Shown one piece after another: positions 26,528 through 35,616 of a stretch of 64,000 nt of DNA; position 1 is the stretch's first letter; the number at the start of each line of letters is the position of its first letter. Both the position numbers and the translations under genes were made by a program. Origin of the DNA: an uncultured Clostridium sp. (GTDB taxonomy: Bacteria > Bacillota > Clostridia > Peptostreptococcales > Peptostreptococcaceae); contig CAMBXR010000008.1 in assembly GCA_945871955.1 (NCBI GenBank), positions 1-64,000 of the forward strand, given 5' to 3'. The notes under the pieces were generated by a model that did no database searches, had not been told where the DNA came from, and saw only the letters and a list, made by a program, of their open reading frames with translations.

Positions 26528-28150
26528 TTATAATTGAGAATACATACACTTACCATTTAAATAAGTATTAAGTATTTTAATATTTTTTATATTATTAATA
26601 TCAACATTAAATAAATTCTCTTCAAGTATGACAAAGTCAGCAGCTTTACCTACTTCTATACTTCCCTTAATATCTTCTTCAAAAGAAGCATAAGCTCCCA
26701 TTATAGTATAAGACTTAATAGCTTCATCAATACTTAAAGCTTGACTTTCTAAAAATGGACCATTTTTATTATCTAGAGTTTTTCTAGTTACTCCACATTG
26801 AATTCCATTTAATACATTTGGTAATTCAACAGGACAGTCTGAGCCATTGCTTAGAGTAACGCCTTTATCAATTAGAGTTTTAAAATTGTATGTATATTTT
26901 GCTCTTTCTTTTCCAACTCTTTTTTCTACTATATTTATATCATAATCTAAAAATATAGATTGTATATATGCATGAAGATTTAGCTCTTTGAATTTATCAA
27001 GTAGTTCTTTTGTAGTAATTTGACAGTGAACTATACCGTGACGATGATTTTCTCTTGGATACTTATTTAATGCTTTTTCTATAGACTTTACTATCATATA
27101 CATAATTTTATCTCCTATGCCATGAATAGCAACTTGCATTCCATTTTTATGAGCATATTCTATCATTTCATCAAATTGATCTTGAGTATAAATAGCTATA
27201 CCGCAAGTAGTTTTATCATCAGCGTAAGGAGATGAAAGGTAAGCTGTTCTTGCACCTAAAGATCCATCCCCCAATAGTTTAAGAGGTCCTATTTTAAAAT
27301 AGTCACTTCCTACTCCTGTTTTATATCCCTTATTGATAAACTCTTCTAATTCTTCTTGGCTTAATAATTGTGCTTGTTGATTTATTTTTACACTTAACTT
27401 TCCTTCTTCCTCTAATTCTTGGTAAGCATCTACTATTGTTTGATAGTTTACACTTGGAAAGACAGTAAAATCATCTGTTTGAGCAGATGTTACTCCATAA
27501 GAATTTAAGCTTTTACAAGCGTTATATATCATAGATTTTATGTCTTCTTTATCTGGAGTTGGTATTTTATTATAAATAAGTTCTAGAGCATTTTCTCTAA
27601 ATATACCTAAAGGTTCGCCATTTTCATCTAAATCAAACCATCCGCCTTCTATTTGCTTAGTTTCCTTATTTATACCTGCCAATTCTAATGCTTTAGAGTT
27701 TACCACACAAATATGGCCACATGCACGAATTAAACATATTGGATAATCAGTAGTGATTTTATCTAAATCATATCTATTTGGAAATCTATTTTCATCTGTA
27801 AAATAATCGTGATTCCATCCTCTACCTCTTATCCATTCATTTTCTCTTAATTCTTTACTATCCATAAAGTTTTTAATTGATTCTTTTAATTTTTGTAGTG
27901 AAGATGTATGTTTAGCAAGATTTATCATGCTTAAGGAGTACCCGTATCCTAATACATGCATATGTGAATCATTAAAGCCAGCAGTTACAAATTTCCCTTC
28001 TAAATCAACTACTTCACTAGAGTTATCTTTATAAGAAAGTGCTTCTTCATTATTTCCTACATATATAAATTTACCATTTTCTACTACGAAAGCTTCCTTT
28101 ATTCCATTTGTTACTGTATATATCTGTCCATTATAATATATTGTCCTCAT
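26528..28150 (-). CDS. YtcJ-like metal-dependent amidohydrolase
   Basis: 540 residues, full length for the YtcJ/amidohydrolase-3 group. The metal ligands are visible in DSHMHVLG (HxH), the His of VAIHGIGD, HCQIT and SNGSDCPVE (catalytic Asp). It hydrolyses a C-N bond in some amide, carbamate or formamide. The start overlaps the end of the AGCS symporter gene by 20 bases, so the two are translated together and both lie behind the lysine riboswitch. An attractive reading is release of lysine or a related amine from an N-substituted form; the sequence alone does not prove it. Confidence 0.85.
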   Translation of the reverse strand: MRTIYYNGQIYTVTNGIKEAFVVENGKFIYVGNNEEALSYKDNSSEVVDLEGKFVTAGFNDSHMHVLGYGYSLSMINLAKHTSSLQKLKESIKNFMDSKELRENEWIRGRGWNHDYFTDENRFPNRYDLDKITTDYPICLIRACGHICVVNSKALELAGINKETKQIEGGWFDLDENGEPLGIFRENALELIYNKIPTPDKEDIKSMIYNACKSLNSYGVTSAQTDDFTVFPSVNYQTIVDAYQELEEEGKLSVKINQQAQLLSQEELEEFINKGYKTGVGSDYFKIGPLKLLGDGSLGARTAYLSSPYADDKTTCGIAIYTQDQFDEMIEYAHKNGMQVAIHGIGDKIMYMIVKSIEKALNKYPRENHRHGIVHCQITTKELLDKFKELNLHAYIQSIFLDYDINIVEKRVGKERAKYTYNFKTLIDKGVTLSNGSDCPVELPNVLNGIQCGVTRKTLDNKNGPFLESQALSIDEAIKSYTIMGAYASFEEDIKGSIEVGKAADFVILEENLFNVDINNIKNIKILNTYLNGKCMYSQL

Positions 28151-29591
28151 ATTCTTCTCCTATACTGTCTTCATAGAATATTTTTGTTGAGTTATCAATT
28201 TTGCCTACACCTAAGTATCTTGCCTTATAATCTTTTAATAAAGTAAAATATTGCTTAGATAATACAAGTAAAACTGCAACGTTTACGAAAGTAGGTATTC
28301 CACTTGTTATATCAACAAAAGTCCATATACTTATCTCACCTACATAAAGTATATATATTGTCATTAAAAATCCTGGTAATGGGTAGAAATATTTGAATAT
28401 TTTAAGGACAATATTTTTTAATTTAGTATTTCTATTACATAAATGTCTAAGTACTACTTCATAATAAACATACCATCCAGAAGAAGTTGTAAGTCCAAAT
28501 ACTAACATAGTTACAGTTAAGAAGTATTTTCCAAATGTTCCTAAGCCTATTGAAAATGCATTTAAAGTTAAAGTTGCACTCTCAGCTCCACTAGACCATT
28601 CACCTGTTATTATTACAACTAAAGAAGTAATTGTACATACTACAAATGTATCTATAAATACTTCAAAAGATCCCCATAAACCTTGTTCTACAGGATGTCT
28701 TGTTTTACTAGAGGCATGAACCATTGGACTTGTCCCCCAACCAGCTTCATTTGAGTATACACTTCTTGCCATTCCTGTAGATATAACTTTAGATAAAGTA
28801 GCACCAGCGAATCCTCCAACAGCAGCACTTCCATTAAAAGCCCCACTAAATATTAAATAAAAGCATTGAGGTATATTTTTATAATTTATAGCTATAATTA
28901 CAAGTCCTAATACTAAGTAACTTATACTCATTATTGGTACTAACTTAGTGAATATTTTACCTAAGTATTTCATACCTTTCCATATCATTAAGTATGTACA
29001 CACAACTATCATTAAACTAGCAAGTACTTGATTAATATTAAAGGTTGAAGCAACAACTTCAGACACGGTAAAATTACTTGCTGTTATAAAGAATGTAGAA
29101 AATATACCAAAACCAAATATGCTAGCTAGTACTTTCCAGAACTTAAAGTTTCTTTCTTCCCCTAGACCTCTTTCCATATAATAAGTAGGTCCTCCATATG
29201 GGTCACCATTTTCATCTTTTTTTCTGTAATAAACAGCAAGAGTAACCTCTACTTGCTTTAATATCATACCTAAAAATGCTGTAATCCACATCCATAAAGT
29301 AGCTCCTGGTCCACCCATTGCTATGGCTGTAGCAACCCCTGCTATATTACCAAATCCAACAGAGCCTCCTATGGCTGTTGATATTGCTTCAAAGGGACTA
29401 AGCACCCCTTCTTCATCACTTTCATCTTGTTTTTTAAATATTTTCCCTAAAGTTTGTTTCATAATATATGAAAAATATCTGATTTGGAAAAATTTTGAGC
29501 CTATTGTAAAATAAAGCCCCGTTCCTAACATTAAAATAATAAGTGGTGGGCCCCAGATAAAATCATTTAGGGCATTGATAAATTGTGTCAT
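28131..29591 (-). CDS. AGCS family sodium:amino-acid symporter under lysine riboswitch control
   Basis: 486 residues, about 11 membrane helices. The AGCS signatures GGSVGFGNIAGVATAIAMGG and EAGWGTSPMVHASSKTRHP are clear. Characterised members import alanine, glycine or glutamine with sodium. This gene is preceded by a lysine riboswitch with a terminator platform, which strongly suggests that lysine, or something whose supply is tied to lysine, is the cargo. That would be unusual for AGCS, where lysine uptake is normally credited to LysP, LysW or YvsH types. Confidence 0.88.
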   Translation of the reverse strand: MTQFINALNDFIWGPPLIILMLGTGLYFTIGSKFFQIRYFSYIMKQTLGKIFKKQDESDEEGVLSPFEAISTAIGGSVGFGNIAGVATAIAMGGPGATLWMWITAFLGMILKQVEVTLAVYYRKKDENGDPYGGPTYYMERGLGEERNFKFWKVLASIFGFGIFSTFFITASNFTVSEVVASTFNINQVLASLMIVVCTYLMIWKGMKYLGKIFTKLVPIMSISYLVLGLVIIAINYKNIPQCFYLIFSGAFNGSAAVGGFAGATLSKVISTGMARSVYSNEAGWGTSPMVHASSKTRHPVEQGLWGSFEVFIDTFVVCTITSLVVIITGEWSSGAESATLTLNAFSIGLGTFGKYFLTVTMLVFGLTTSSGWYVYYEVVLRHLCNRNTKLKNIVLKIFKYFYPLPGFLMTIYILYVGEISIWTFVDITSGIPTFVNVAVLLVLSKQYFTLLKDYKARYLGVGKIDNSTKIFYEDSIGEEYEDNIL

Positions 29592-29670
29592 GTTTTTTCC
29601 CCCTTTTTGCTTTGTTTTATTATGATGTAGATAGAGAGGAATTTAATTAATTTAAAATTAAATAAAATAA

Positions 29671-29697
29671 AAAACAATAGTCAAAGGCTATTGTTTT
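29671..29697 (-). terminator. Intrinsic terminator, expression platform of the lysine riboswitch
   Basis: 10-bp perfect stem, seven-base loop, T-rich tail toward the AGCS gene; it lies 80 bases before that gene's start. Confidence 0.9.
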
Positions 29698-29880
29698 TTA
29701 TCCAAAATAATTTTAATAGCTCCTTCACTTTATAAAAAAGTGAGAGTTCTTAATTTATTAAATTAAGCCCCAGCTCAATGTTTTGACATACATTGGCTTC
29801 GGCGATTAACCCTTTCACAATTCTTCATCGACTTGTCAATCTCAAAATTGATACTCTTTTTAACCGCACCTCTATTACAA
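29671..29880 (-). ncRNA. Lysine riboswitch (L-box) with terminator platform
   Basis: Minus strand, 5' to 3': P1 strand TAATAG (29872-29877), core AGAGGTGCG, AAGAGTAT, GAAAGGGTTAATCGCCGAAG and GCTGGGGC, closing P1 strand CTATTA (29714-29719). These are the conserved blocks of the lysine aptamer. Downstream is a perfect terminator (stem AAAACAATAG/CTATTGTTTT, 29671-29697, then T-rich). The segment AAGGAGCTATT holds the P1 3' strand and can instead pair with AATAGCCTTT in the terminator's first arm. With lysine bound P1 forms and the terminator folds (OFF); without lysine the antiterminator forms. Of the gap 29592-30039, the rest (29881-30039) is plain AT-rich DNA. Confidence 0.93.
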
Positions 29881-30039
29881 ACATATTTATTTTTATTGAT
29901 ATTATATTATTATAAATTTACATAATTTTCAATCTATTTATCTTTTTTTATATAAAATTAAAATTTATAATTTTATATTATTATTTTTTTACAATAAATA
30001 GGCATATACCATAAACATCATAGAAAAGTGGCTAAATTT

Positions 30040-31164
30040 TTATGCCCAAACTTCCTTAGCAATTTCTATTACTAACCCAATCTTCTTCCATTGCTCATCT
30101 TCAGTTAATATATTCCCTTCCTCTGTCGAAGCAAATCCACATTGAGGACTTAGACATAATCTATCTAAAGGCACATATTGACTTGCTTCTTTAATCCTGT
30201 TAATGATAGTTTCCTTATCTTCTAACTGTGGTGTTTTACTAGTAATTAATCCTAGTACCACTCGTTTATCTCCATTTACATATTTTAATGGTTCAAAATT
30301 ACCTGAACGCTCATCATCAAATTCAAGATAATATGCTTGTACATTTTCTTCTCCAAATAAAAACGGTGCAATAGGAGCATATCCACCAGATGATGCCCAT
30401 GTAGAGTGATAATTTCCACGGCATACATGAGTTGTAATTACTAAATCTTCTGGAAGATTTTCAATAGCTGCATTATTTAAATCAACATAAGATTTGGCTA
30501 TTTCTTCTAATGTAAGATTACCTTCACCAATCCCATTCCAAAATTCTTTATCACAGAACATTCCCCATGTACAGTCATCTAGTTGTATATTTCTGCAACC
30601 AGCTTCGTATAAATCAAGAATTACTCTTTGGTAAGCAGATGCTATATCTTTAAATAATTCACCATCTTCTTTATAGAATTTTCTAGTTTCTATTAAATTT
30701 TCACCTCTTTGAAGTTCTGCTAATAATTGTGCTGGTGCTGGTATAGTTTGTCTTGCTATGACACTTTCATCTTCTAAAGATTTTATAAATTTAAAATGTT
30801 CAACAAATGGATGATTTTCTCCAGATATTTTTCCAGTTACAACAGCCGATTCCCCACGTGTAACTTCATCTTTAAATACGTATCCTTGTTCAACCTCTAT
30901 TTTATCAACACCATTTAGTCCCCACATAAAATCTAAGTGCCACCAACTACGTCTAAATTCTCCATCAGTAATAACTGATAGGCCTACTTCTTTTTGTTTA
31001 GCAACTAAATCTATAATTGCCTTATCCTCTACAGCTTTTAGCTCCTCACCAGTAATAATTCCATTACTGTAATTTTTTCTTGCCTCTTTTAAGCAATCAG
31101 GTCTTAAATAACTTCCTACCACATCTGCACGAAAAGGTGCTTTTTTAATGTTTAATTGACTCAT
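30040..31164 (-). CDS. MetE-like methyltransferase (YxjG/YxjH type, cobalamin-independent methionine synthase family)
   Basis: 374 residues, the short form that contains only the C-terminal catalytic half of MetE. Zinc ligands are visible in THVCRGN (His, Cys) and SPQCGFAS (Cys), with the aspartate of LDDCTWG. Proteins of this type in Bacillus (YxjG/YxjH) are linked to methionine salvage or synthesis from homocysteine and some methyl donor. GGGGTTAG lies upstream of the ATG. A LysR regulator is encoded upstream on the same strand, with a palindromic operator in the gap. Confidence 0.87.
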   Translation of the reverse strand: MSQLNIKKAPFRADVVGSYLRPDCLKEARKNYSNGIITGEELKAVEDKAIIDLVAKQKEVGLSVITDGEFRRSWWHLDFMWGLNGVDKIEVEQGYVFKDEVTRGESAVVTGKISGENHPFVEHFKFIKSLEDESVIARQTIPAPAQLLAELQRGENLIETRKFYKEDGELFKDIASAYQRVILDLYEAGCRNIQLDDCTWGMFCDKEFWNGIGEGNLTLEEIAKSYVDLNNAAIENLPEDLVITTHVCRGNYHSTWASSGGYAPIAPFLFGEENVQAYYLEFDDERSGNFEPLKYVNGDKRVVLGLITSKTPQLEDKETIINRIKEASQYVPLDRLCLSPQCGFASTEEGNILTEDEQWKKIGLVIEIAKEVWA

Positions 31165-31253
31165 AATTCTAACCCCTTTCTTCTTCTTTTGTCGTTAAAA
31201 AAAGTATATTAGAAAAATGAGTTCTTGTATAATACTTGTATTTTACAGTTTGC

Positions 31254-31270
31254 TATAGTTTTAAACTATA
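31254..31270 (-). promoter_or_regulatory. Palindromic LysR-type operator upstream of the MetE-like gene
   Basis: Perfect 8+1+8 palindrome TATAGTTTTAAACTATA, fitting the T-N11-A rule for LysR boxes. It begins right after the lysR stop codon and lies about 90 bases before the MetE-like start, upstream of a TATTAT -10-like element. Confidence 0.65.
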
Positions 31271-32167
31271 TCAAATATGATTTTTTATAGCTTCTATATA
31301 AGCTAACCCCAACTTACTAAGTAATGCATTTTTATGAGTTAAAACACCAATTCTAATTCTTTCATCCACATCTAATGGTTTTGATATAATATTTTCTCCA
31401 TTTAATTCTTTACAAATAACACCAGAACTAATAGTATAGCCATTTAATCCCACTGCCAAATTAAATAAAGTAGCTCTATCCCTTACTTTTATCTGTTGCT
31501 CCCTCTGCAATGTACTAAGTATTTCCTCTGAAAAATAAAAAGAATTATAATTTCCCTGCTCAAAACAAAGATAAGGATATGGATCTAAATCCTCCAGCTT
31601 TATAATTTCCTTATTTGATAAAGGATGTGTTGAACTTATAAAAATATGTGGTTTCGCCTCAAAAAGCTCTTCAAAATTCAAATTACTATTACTTATAATT
31701 CTACTCAAAATTTTCTCATTTTCCTTACACAAATAAATAACTCCCACTTCACTTTTCATACGACTGACATCTTCAATAATTTCATACGTCTGCGTCTCAC
31801 GTAAAGTAAAATCAAAATTCTTATTTCCATAAAGCTTAATAAGATCTACAAAAGCATTAACTGCAAAAGAATAATGCTGAGTAGACACGGAAAACTTTCG
31901 CTTACGCTTTTTCCCCGTAGTATACTTTTCCTCTAAAAGATCCATCTGCTGCAATACTTGTCTAGCATATCCTAAAAATTCGTCTCCTTCATTGGATATA
32001 ATAATTCCTTTATTTGTTCTATGAAATATAGTTATTTGTAGTTGTTTTTCCAGCTCTTTTATTGCATTAGTAAGACTTGGCTGTGATATAAATAGCTCTT
32101 TTGCAGCCTCGCTAATGCTCCCTTTTTCTGCTACTGTTACTATGTACTTTAGCTGTTGTAGTGTCAT
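31271..32167 (-). CDS. LysR family transcriptional regulator
   Basis: 298 residues, standard LysR length. The N-terminal winged HTH (LKYIVTVAEKGSISEAAKEL, SQPSLTNAIKELE) is followed by the dimerisation helix and a substrate-binding domain. It precedes the MetE-like gene, and the palindrome between them makes it the likely regulator, perhaps responding to a sulfur metabolite (O-acetylserine or homocysteine in related systems). Confidence 0.88.
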   Translation of the reverse strand: MTLQQLKYIVTVAEKGSISEAAKELFISQPSLTNAIKELEKQLQITIFHRTNKGIIISNEGDEFLGYARQVLQQMDLLEEKYTTGKKRKRKFSVSTQHYSFAVNAFVDLIKLYGNKNFDFTLRETQTYEIIEDVSRMKSEVGVIYLCKENEKILSRIISNSNLNFEELFEAKPHIFISSTHPLSNKEIIKLEDLDPYPYLCFEQGNYNSFYFSEEILSTLQREQQIKVRDRATLFNLAVGLNGYTISSGVICKELNGENIISKPLDVDERIRIGVLTHKNALLSKLGLAYIEAIKNHI

Positions 32168-32276
32168 AATAATCTCCCCTTTGATGAAATTTTATTTTGT
32201 CTATTATATTATAAAATGAAAAGAACTACTAGACTTTATAGTTTAGTAGTTGCAATCAGTTTTATTTTTTATAGTA

Positions 32277-32657
32277 TTAAGTATGTTGTCCATAATCAAA
32301 GGTGTCGCAATATGCATTGAGTGCATCTATTTGAACATATTCTGCATGACAGTCTTTGTTTACATTATATATACAATTATGAGCTTCACATTTTATATCA
32401 CTTGGCTTTGTAGTTGAATCACCTGCACTATTTACAAAACTGCTATTAGAGCTATTAAAAAATGATTCTTTCTCTCTAACATCTCCAGCTAGACTATTTA
32501 CTAAACTGCTACTATCTCTATCTACAAAAGTTGTACAATTAGTCCCTTCAACAGATACTGCACCAAGTCCACTTACATGTATTCTACCTGCCTTACACTC
32601 ATAATCTTTATTATGCGCACAATTAGTTGCATCACATTTTAAATTCCCTCTTTGCAT
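32277..32657 (-). CDS. Protein with two DUF1540 domains
   Basis: 126 residues with two copies of the Cys-rich DUF1540 motif: CDATNCAHNKDYECKAGRI with a later C-x-TF, and CEAHNCIYNVNKDCHAEYV with CDTF. A Ser/Asn-rich linker joins them. DUF1540 proteins occur mostly in spore-forming Firmicutes, and the Cys spacing suggests a small metal site. Function unknown. AAGGAGG precedes the ATG. Single gene. Confidence 0.85.
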   Translation of the reverse strand: MQRGNLKCDATNCAHNKDYECKAGRIHVSGLGAVSVEGTNCTTFVDRDSSSLVNSLAGDVREKESFFNSSNSSFVNSAGDSTTKPSDIKCEAHNCIYNVNKDCHAEYVQIDALNAYCDTFDYGQHT

Positions 32658-32780
32658 TTTATTTACCTCCTTAATAAATATCTATTTTATTATTTCCAAA
32701 AGGTAAAATATAATTCGATTTGATACTTCTAAAGTTCCTAATTTTATATATTGTGTTTCAATTGTGAACTTTATCAAATA

Positions 32781-32809
32781 AAAATGAACTCACATGGAGT
32801 TCATTTTTT
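32781..32809. terminator. Terminator after the ferredoxin-type gene
   Basis: 11-bp stem AAAATGAACTC with GAGTTCATTTT, five-base loop. Confidence 0.85.
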
Positions 32810-34082
32810 ACTTTTCATTCATACTTAATAATCGATCTAGATATATTGATTTAACTTGTTCATTTGCTAAAGCTCTTTTAGCTGGAGGTAATTTAAGTAT
32901 TGCAGATAATATGGCTGCCATTACCCTATGACTACTTAATGCTTTATTATCAAATATAAGCTCTTGTAATTGTCCCTTTTCTATAGCCATAAGAACAACT
33001 CTATGTACAGAATTTGCTGGTGTAATTATTTTTTCTTTTCTTTTTAAAAGTATTATGCTGCCTTTAGGACAGTTTCTAGCGCAAACTCCACATCCTAAAC
33101 ATACATCTTCATCAATCTTAATTATATATTTATCATTTTCTTTTACTTTACTTATGGCTCCTATAGGACATGCTTTTACACATTTACCACAGCTTACACA
33201 AGAATCATAATTAATATTAGGTATAAAGCTAGTAGTTGCTACTGGATGCATACTACCGAATTTTCTAGCTGCTAATAATGCCTCACAACAGCATCCACAG
33301 CAGTTACATATAAAACTTACTCCCTTTCTGACATTTTCACCACATTGAACTAGATTGTGTTCATATGCTTGATGTAGTAATTCTTTACACTCAGAAGCAT
33401 CTATTCTCCTTGCATAATTGTATTTTATTAAAGAGTTTGCTGTACCATTAAAAGTCATACATATATCCATAGGTGCATCGCAACCTTTTCCCACATGTTT
33501 CATTTTATGCCTACAATAACACATTCCTACTGCTATATGTTCTGCTTCTTCTATTATATGAGTAGCTCTTTCATAATCTAATATAGTGACTTCATTGTCA
33601 TTAGTTAACACTTCTTCTTGAACAAAAACTCTTCCTAGTTTTGTTTCTGCTGAATAAAATAATTCCTTTATAAAATCCTCTTCCACATTTAAATATTGAT
33701 AATAAAGCTCTGCTAAAACTTTTTGATCAATATCATTTCTAGTTCTCATAAGAGCAAATTCTATAAATCCAGCCATAGGCGGAGGAAGTATATATTGTTT
33801 TCCCTTATCATCTTCTAAATCTAATAAAATTGCTCTACTAGCAAGTGTATCAAGTATCTTTATTGCTTCACTATTACTTACACCCCATATCTTAGCAGCT
33901 GTTTTTACTCTAAAAGCTTTGATTGGTAATTGAGCAACTAACTCTGCTTCTTTTTCAGTGAATAGCATTGCTAGTATTTTATATAAAGTTTTTGAAGGAG
34001 GTGCACCTTGTGGAAATCTATTTAGCCTCTCTTCTAAACTTTTATATGCATTTTTAGCACTTATGTGCGACATTTCTATCAC
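32808..34082 (-). CDS. 4Fe-4S dicluster protein with N-terminal helical/winged-helix-like region
   Basis: 424 residues. Two ferredoxin motifs are near residues 290 and 325: CVSCGKCVKACP and CLGCGVCARNCP. Upstream are further Cys groups (CYCRHKMKHVGKGC; CNCCGCCCEALLAARKFG) that could hold another cofactor. The first 100 residues (LVAQLPIKAFRVKTAAKIW, NSEAIKILDTLASRAIL) resemble a winged helix. The family is seen in anaerobes as an electron-transfer protein of unknown partner. Alone, with its own terminator. Confidence 0.8.
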   Translation of the reverse strand: MIEMSHISAKNAYKSLEERLNRFPQGAPPSKTLYKILAMLFTEKEAELVAQLPIKAFRVKTAAKIWGVSNSEAIKILDTLASRAILLDLEDDKGKQYILPPPMAGFIEFALMRTRNDIDQKVLAELYYQYLNVEEDFIKELFYSAETKLGRVFVQEEVLTNDNEVTILDYERATHIIEEAEHIAVGMCYCRHKMKHVGKGCDAPMDICMTFNGTANSLIKYNYARRIDASECKELLHQAYEHNLVQCGENVRKGVSFICNCCGCCCEALLAARKFGSMHPVATTSFIPNINYDSCVSCGKCVKACPIGAISKVKENDKYIIKIDEDVCLGCGVCARNCPKGSIILLKRKEKIITPANSVHRVVLMAIEKGQLQELIFDNKALSSHRVMAAILSAILKLPPAKRALANEQVKSIYLDRLLSMNEK

Positions 34083-34482
34083 CCCTTTTTCTTGTTTTAT
34101 AAATTATTGTAGCACAATAAGTAACACCACTTTAGATTATGTAACTATTATTGTTTTTTTATAATATAAAGTATATAAATGCATATATTTATTTAAAATA
34201 ATAATAAGTATCTATTATAATGATAGAAATGAAAGTCGCTTATAACATCTTCGACTTCTATATGTTGTCAAATAAGCCCATAAATACTCTTACAAGCATC
34301 AATACTATAAGAAATAGATTGGTTCAAATTGCATAATAAGCATAATAAAAAAAGAGAACTTAAAATGCTCTCCTTTTTATCAGCAACTATAACTTATCAT
34401 TCAAAATATGAAATATAATTAATAAAGGCTCTCTTTTTAGCAATGATAAAATTATCAAAGCCTTAAGGAGCCTTTTAATAAA
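34083..34482. other. 400-bp gap with a possible gene relic and hairpins
   Basis: Around 34212-34315 the minus strand reads ISYSIDACKSIYGLI, a stop, then HIEVEDVISDFHF, which looks like decayed coding sequence of unknown family. A weak hairpin lies at about 34350-34377. A longer one (AAAGGCTC at 34424-34431 with GAGCCTTT at 34468-34475) probably terminates the globin gene. Nothing else was seen. Confidence 0.35.
34424..34475 (-). terminator. Probable terminator of the globin gene
   Basis: Stem AAAGGCTC/GAGCCTTT with a long, partly self-paired loop, seven bases after the globin stop on the minus strand. Confidence 0.5.
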
Positions 34483-34950
34483 TTACATTCTCTGATGTAT
34501 TTGATTATCTATACATATTTGATCTATATACATATCTTTTTCTACATCTATAAATACTTTAGCTATAACTTCATAAGCTTCTGCCCATGCATTTAATACT
34601 TCTTCTGTTGCTGCATCTCCTAGAACTTCTTTTATCGCTAATAGTAAATTTTTACCTACTATTGGATAATGCTCTGGTTTTACATTTGAATTAACATGAA
34701 TATGTCCTATTCTCTTCACTGCTGGTAATAATGCCTCTAAATTATCTATATTTTGAGCTGCTGCTAATATTGTCATTGCTAGTGCCTTTGGTTGTTCTCC
34801 AGATTCTTGTTTATCCATATTAAACATTTCTTTTACTTCTGGATTATTCGTAAACATTGTTTTGTAGAAAGTTTTTGTTATTTCTAATCCATGTTCTTTT
34901 AATACTGGTACTGTACTTTTTACTATTTCTATTGTTTTTTGATTTAACAT
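34483..34950 (-). CDS. Single-domain globin (flavohemoglobin-type haem domain)
   Basis: About 155 residues matching only the haem domain of flavohemoglobins: [20 protein letters not shown] (B helix Tyr region absent or shifted), [21 protein letters not shown] (proximal His region) and the C-terminal [13 protein letters not shown]. No FAD or NAD domain follows. Such globins bind oxygen or nitric oxide and, in anaerobes, may detoxify NO with a separate reductase. I chose the ATG at 34948-34950, since AAAGGAGAGA is well spaced for it; a GTG two codons upstream is too close. A sigma-B-like promoter lies upstream. Confidence 0.85.
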   Translation of the reverse strand: MLNQKTIEIVKSTVPVLKEHGLEITKTFYKTMFTNNPEVKEMFNMDKQESGEQPKALAMTILAAAQNIDNLEALLPAVKRIGHIHVNSNVKPEHYPIVGKNLLLAIKEVLGDAATEEVLNAWAEAYEVIAKVFIDVEKDMYIDQICIDNQIHQRM

Positions 34951-35005
34951 ATTCACTCTCTCCTTTTAATGTGTATTTTGTATACACTTTTTATATACTA
35001 AAAAT

Positions 35006-35031
35006 ATACCCCATTATTTTTTATATAAACA
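35006..35031 (-). promoter_or_regulatory. Sigma-B-like promoter of the globin gene
   Basis: Minus strand TGTTT, 15 bases, GGGTAT, 56 bases before the start codon. A full match to WGWTT and GGGTAW. Confidence 0.55.
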
Positions 35032-35072
35032 TTTTTAAAGTAATATATTTTTTATTTTCAATTTAATTGCAA

Positions 35073-35447
35073 TCATATCCTTATAGTTTTAATTTTGAAT
35101 ATAAAGTAATAGTACTTAAATATAATAATTATTATTAAAAATAGCTTTATATATAAGTTATTTAAAATAATCAATGGAAAAGCAATCATTATATCTGCAA
35201 AAGTTGATACATATATCTTTTGCTTTAATGTCATAGACTTATTAAGTATAAAACTTTCTAAATACTTTTTATATATTTTGCTAGATTTAAACCATGTTTC
35301 AAATTTATTTGATCCTCTAGCAAAACAATATGATGTTAAAAGTAAAAATGGTACTGTGGGTAATATAGGAAGTACTATTCCTATCATCCCTAATAAAAGA
35401 GAGATAAATCCTACAATAACGAATATTATTTTTTTTATTCTATTCAT
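35073..35447 (-). CDS. DUF454 (YbaN-like) inner-membrane protein
   Basis: 124 residues with three or four membrane segments. The family signature GMIGIVLPILPTVPFLLLTSYCFARGS and then WFKSSKIYKKYLE is clear. DUF454 proteins are small inner-membrane proteins of unknown function, often near haem or iron genes; here the globin gene follows 123 bases downstream on the same strand. A sigma-B-like promoter precedes it, so it may be a stress gene like its neighbour. Confidence 0.88.
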   Translation of the reverse strand: MNRIKKIIFVIVGFISLLLGMIGIVLPILPTVPFLLLTSYCFARGSNKFETWFKSSKIYKKYLESFILNKSMTLKQKIYVSTFADIMIAFPLIILNNLYIKLFLIIIIIFKYYYFIFKIKTIRI

Positions 35448-35479
35448 AAAACTCTCCTATTTTTTAATATGTATTATAT

Positions 35480-35505
35480 ATACCCTCTTTAAATTTTAAA
35501 TAACA
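35480..35505 (-). promoter_or_regulatory. Sigma-B-like promoter of the DUF454 gene
   Basis: Minus strand TGTTA (one mismatch to WGWTT), 15 bases, GGGTAT, 33 bases before the start codon. Confidence 0.45.
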
Positions 35506-35616
35506 TTAATTTTTAATTATAGTTAATATTTTATCTTCTAGTAGTTGGAAATCAAAAAAGAAGGTCTTCGTTATATAAACTCAACCTTCAATTAATTATT
35601 ATATTAAGTATCTATA

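Noticed and set aside
34212..34315. Transposase relic in the gap before globin
   Set aside because: A short coding-like run with one stop is present, but no transposase motif or terminal inverted repeats.
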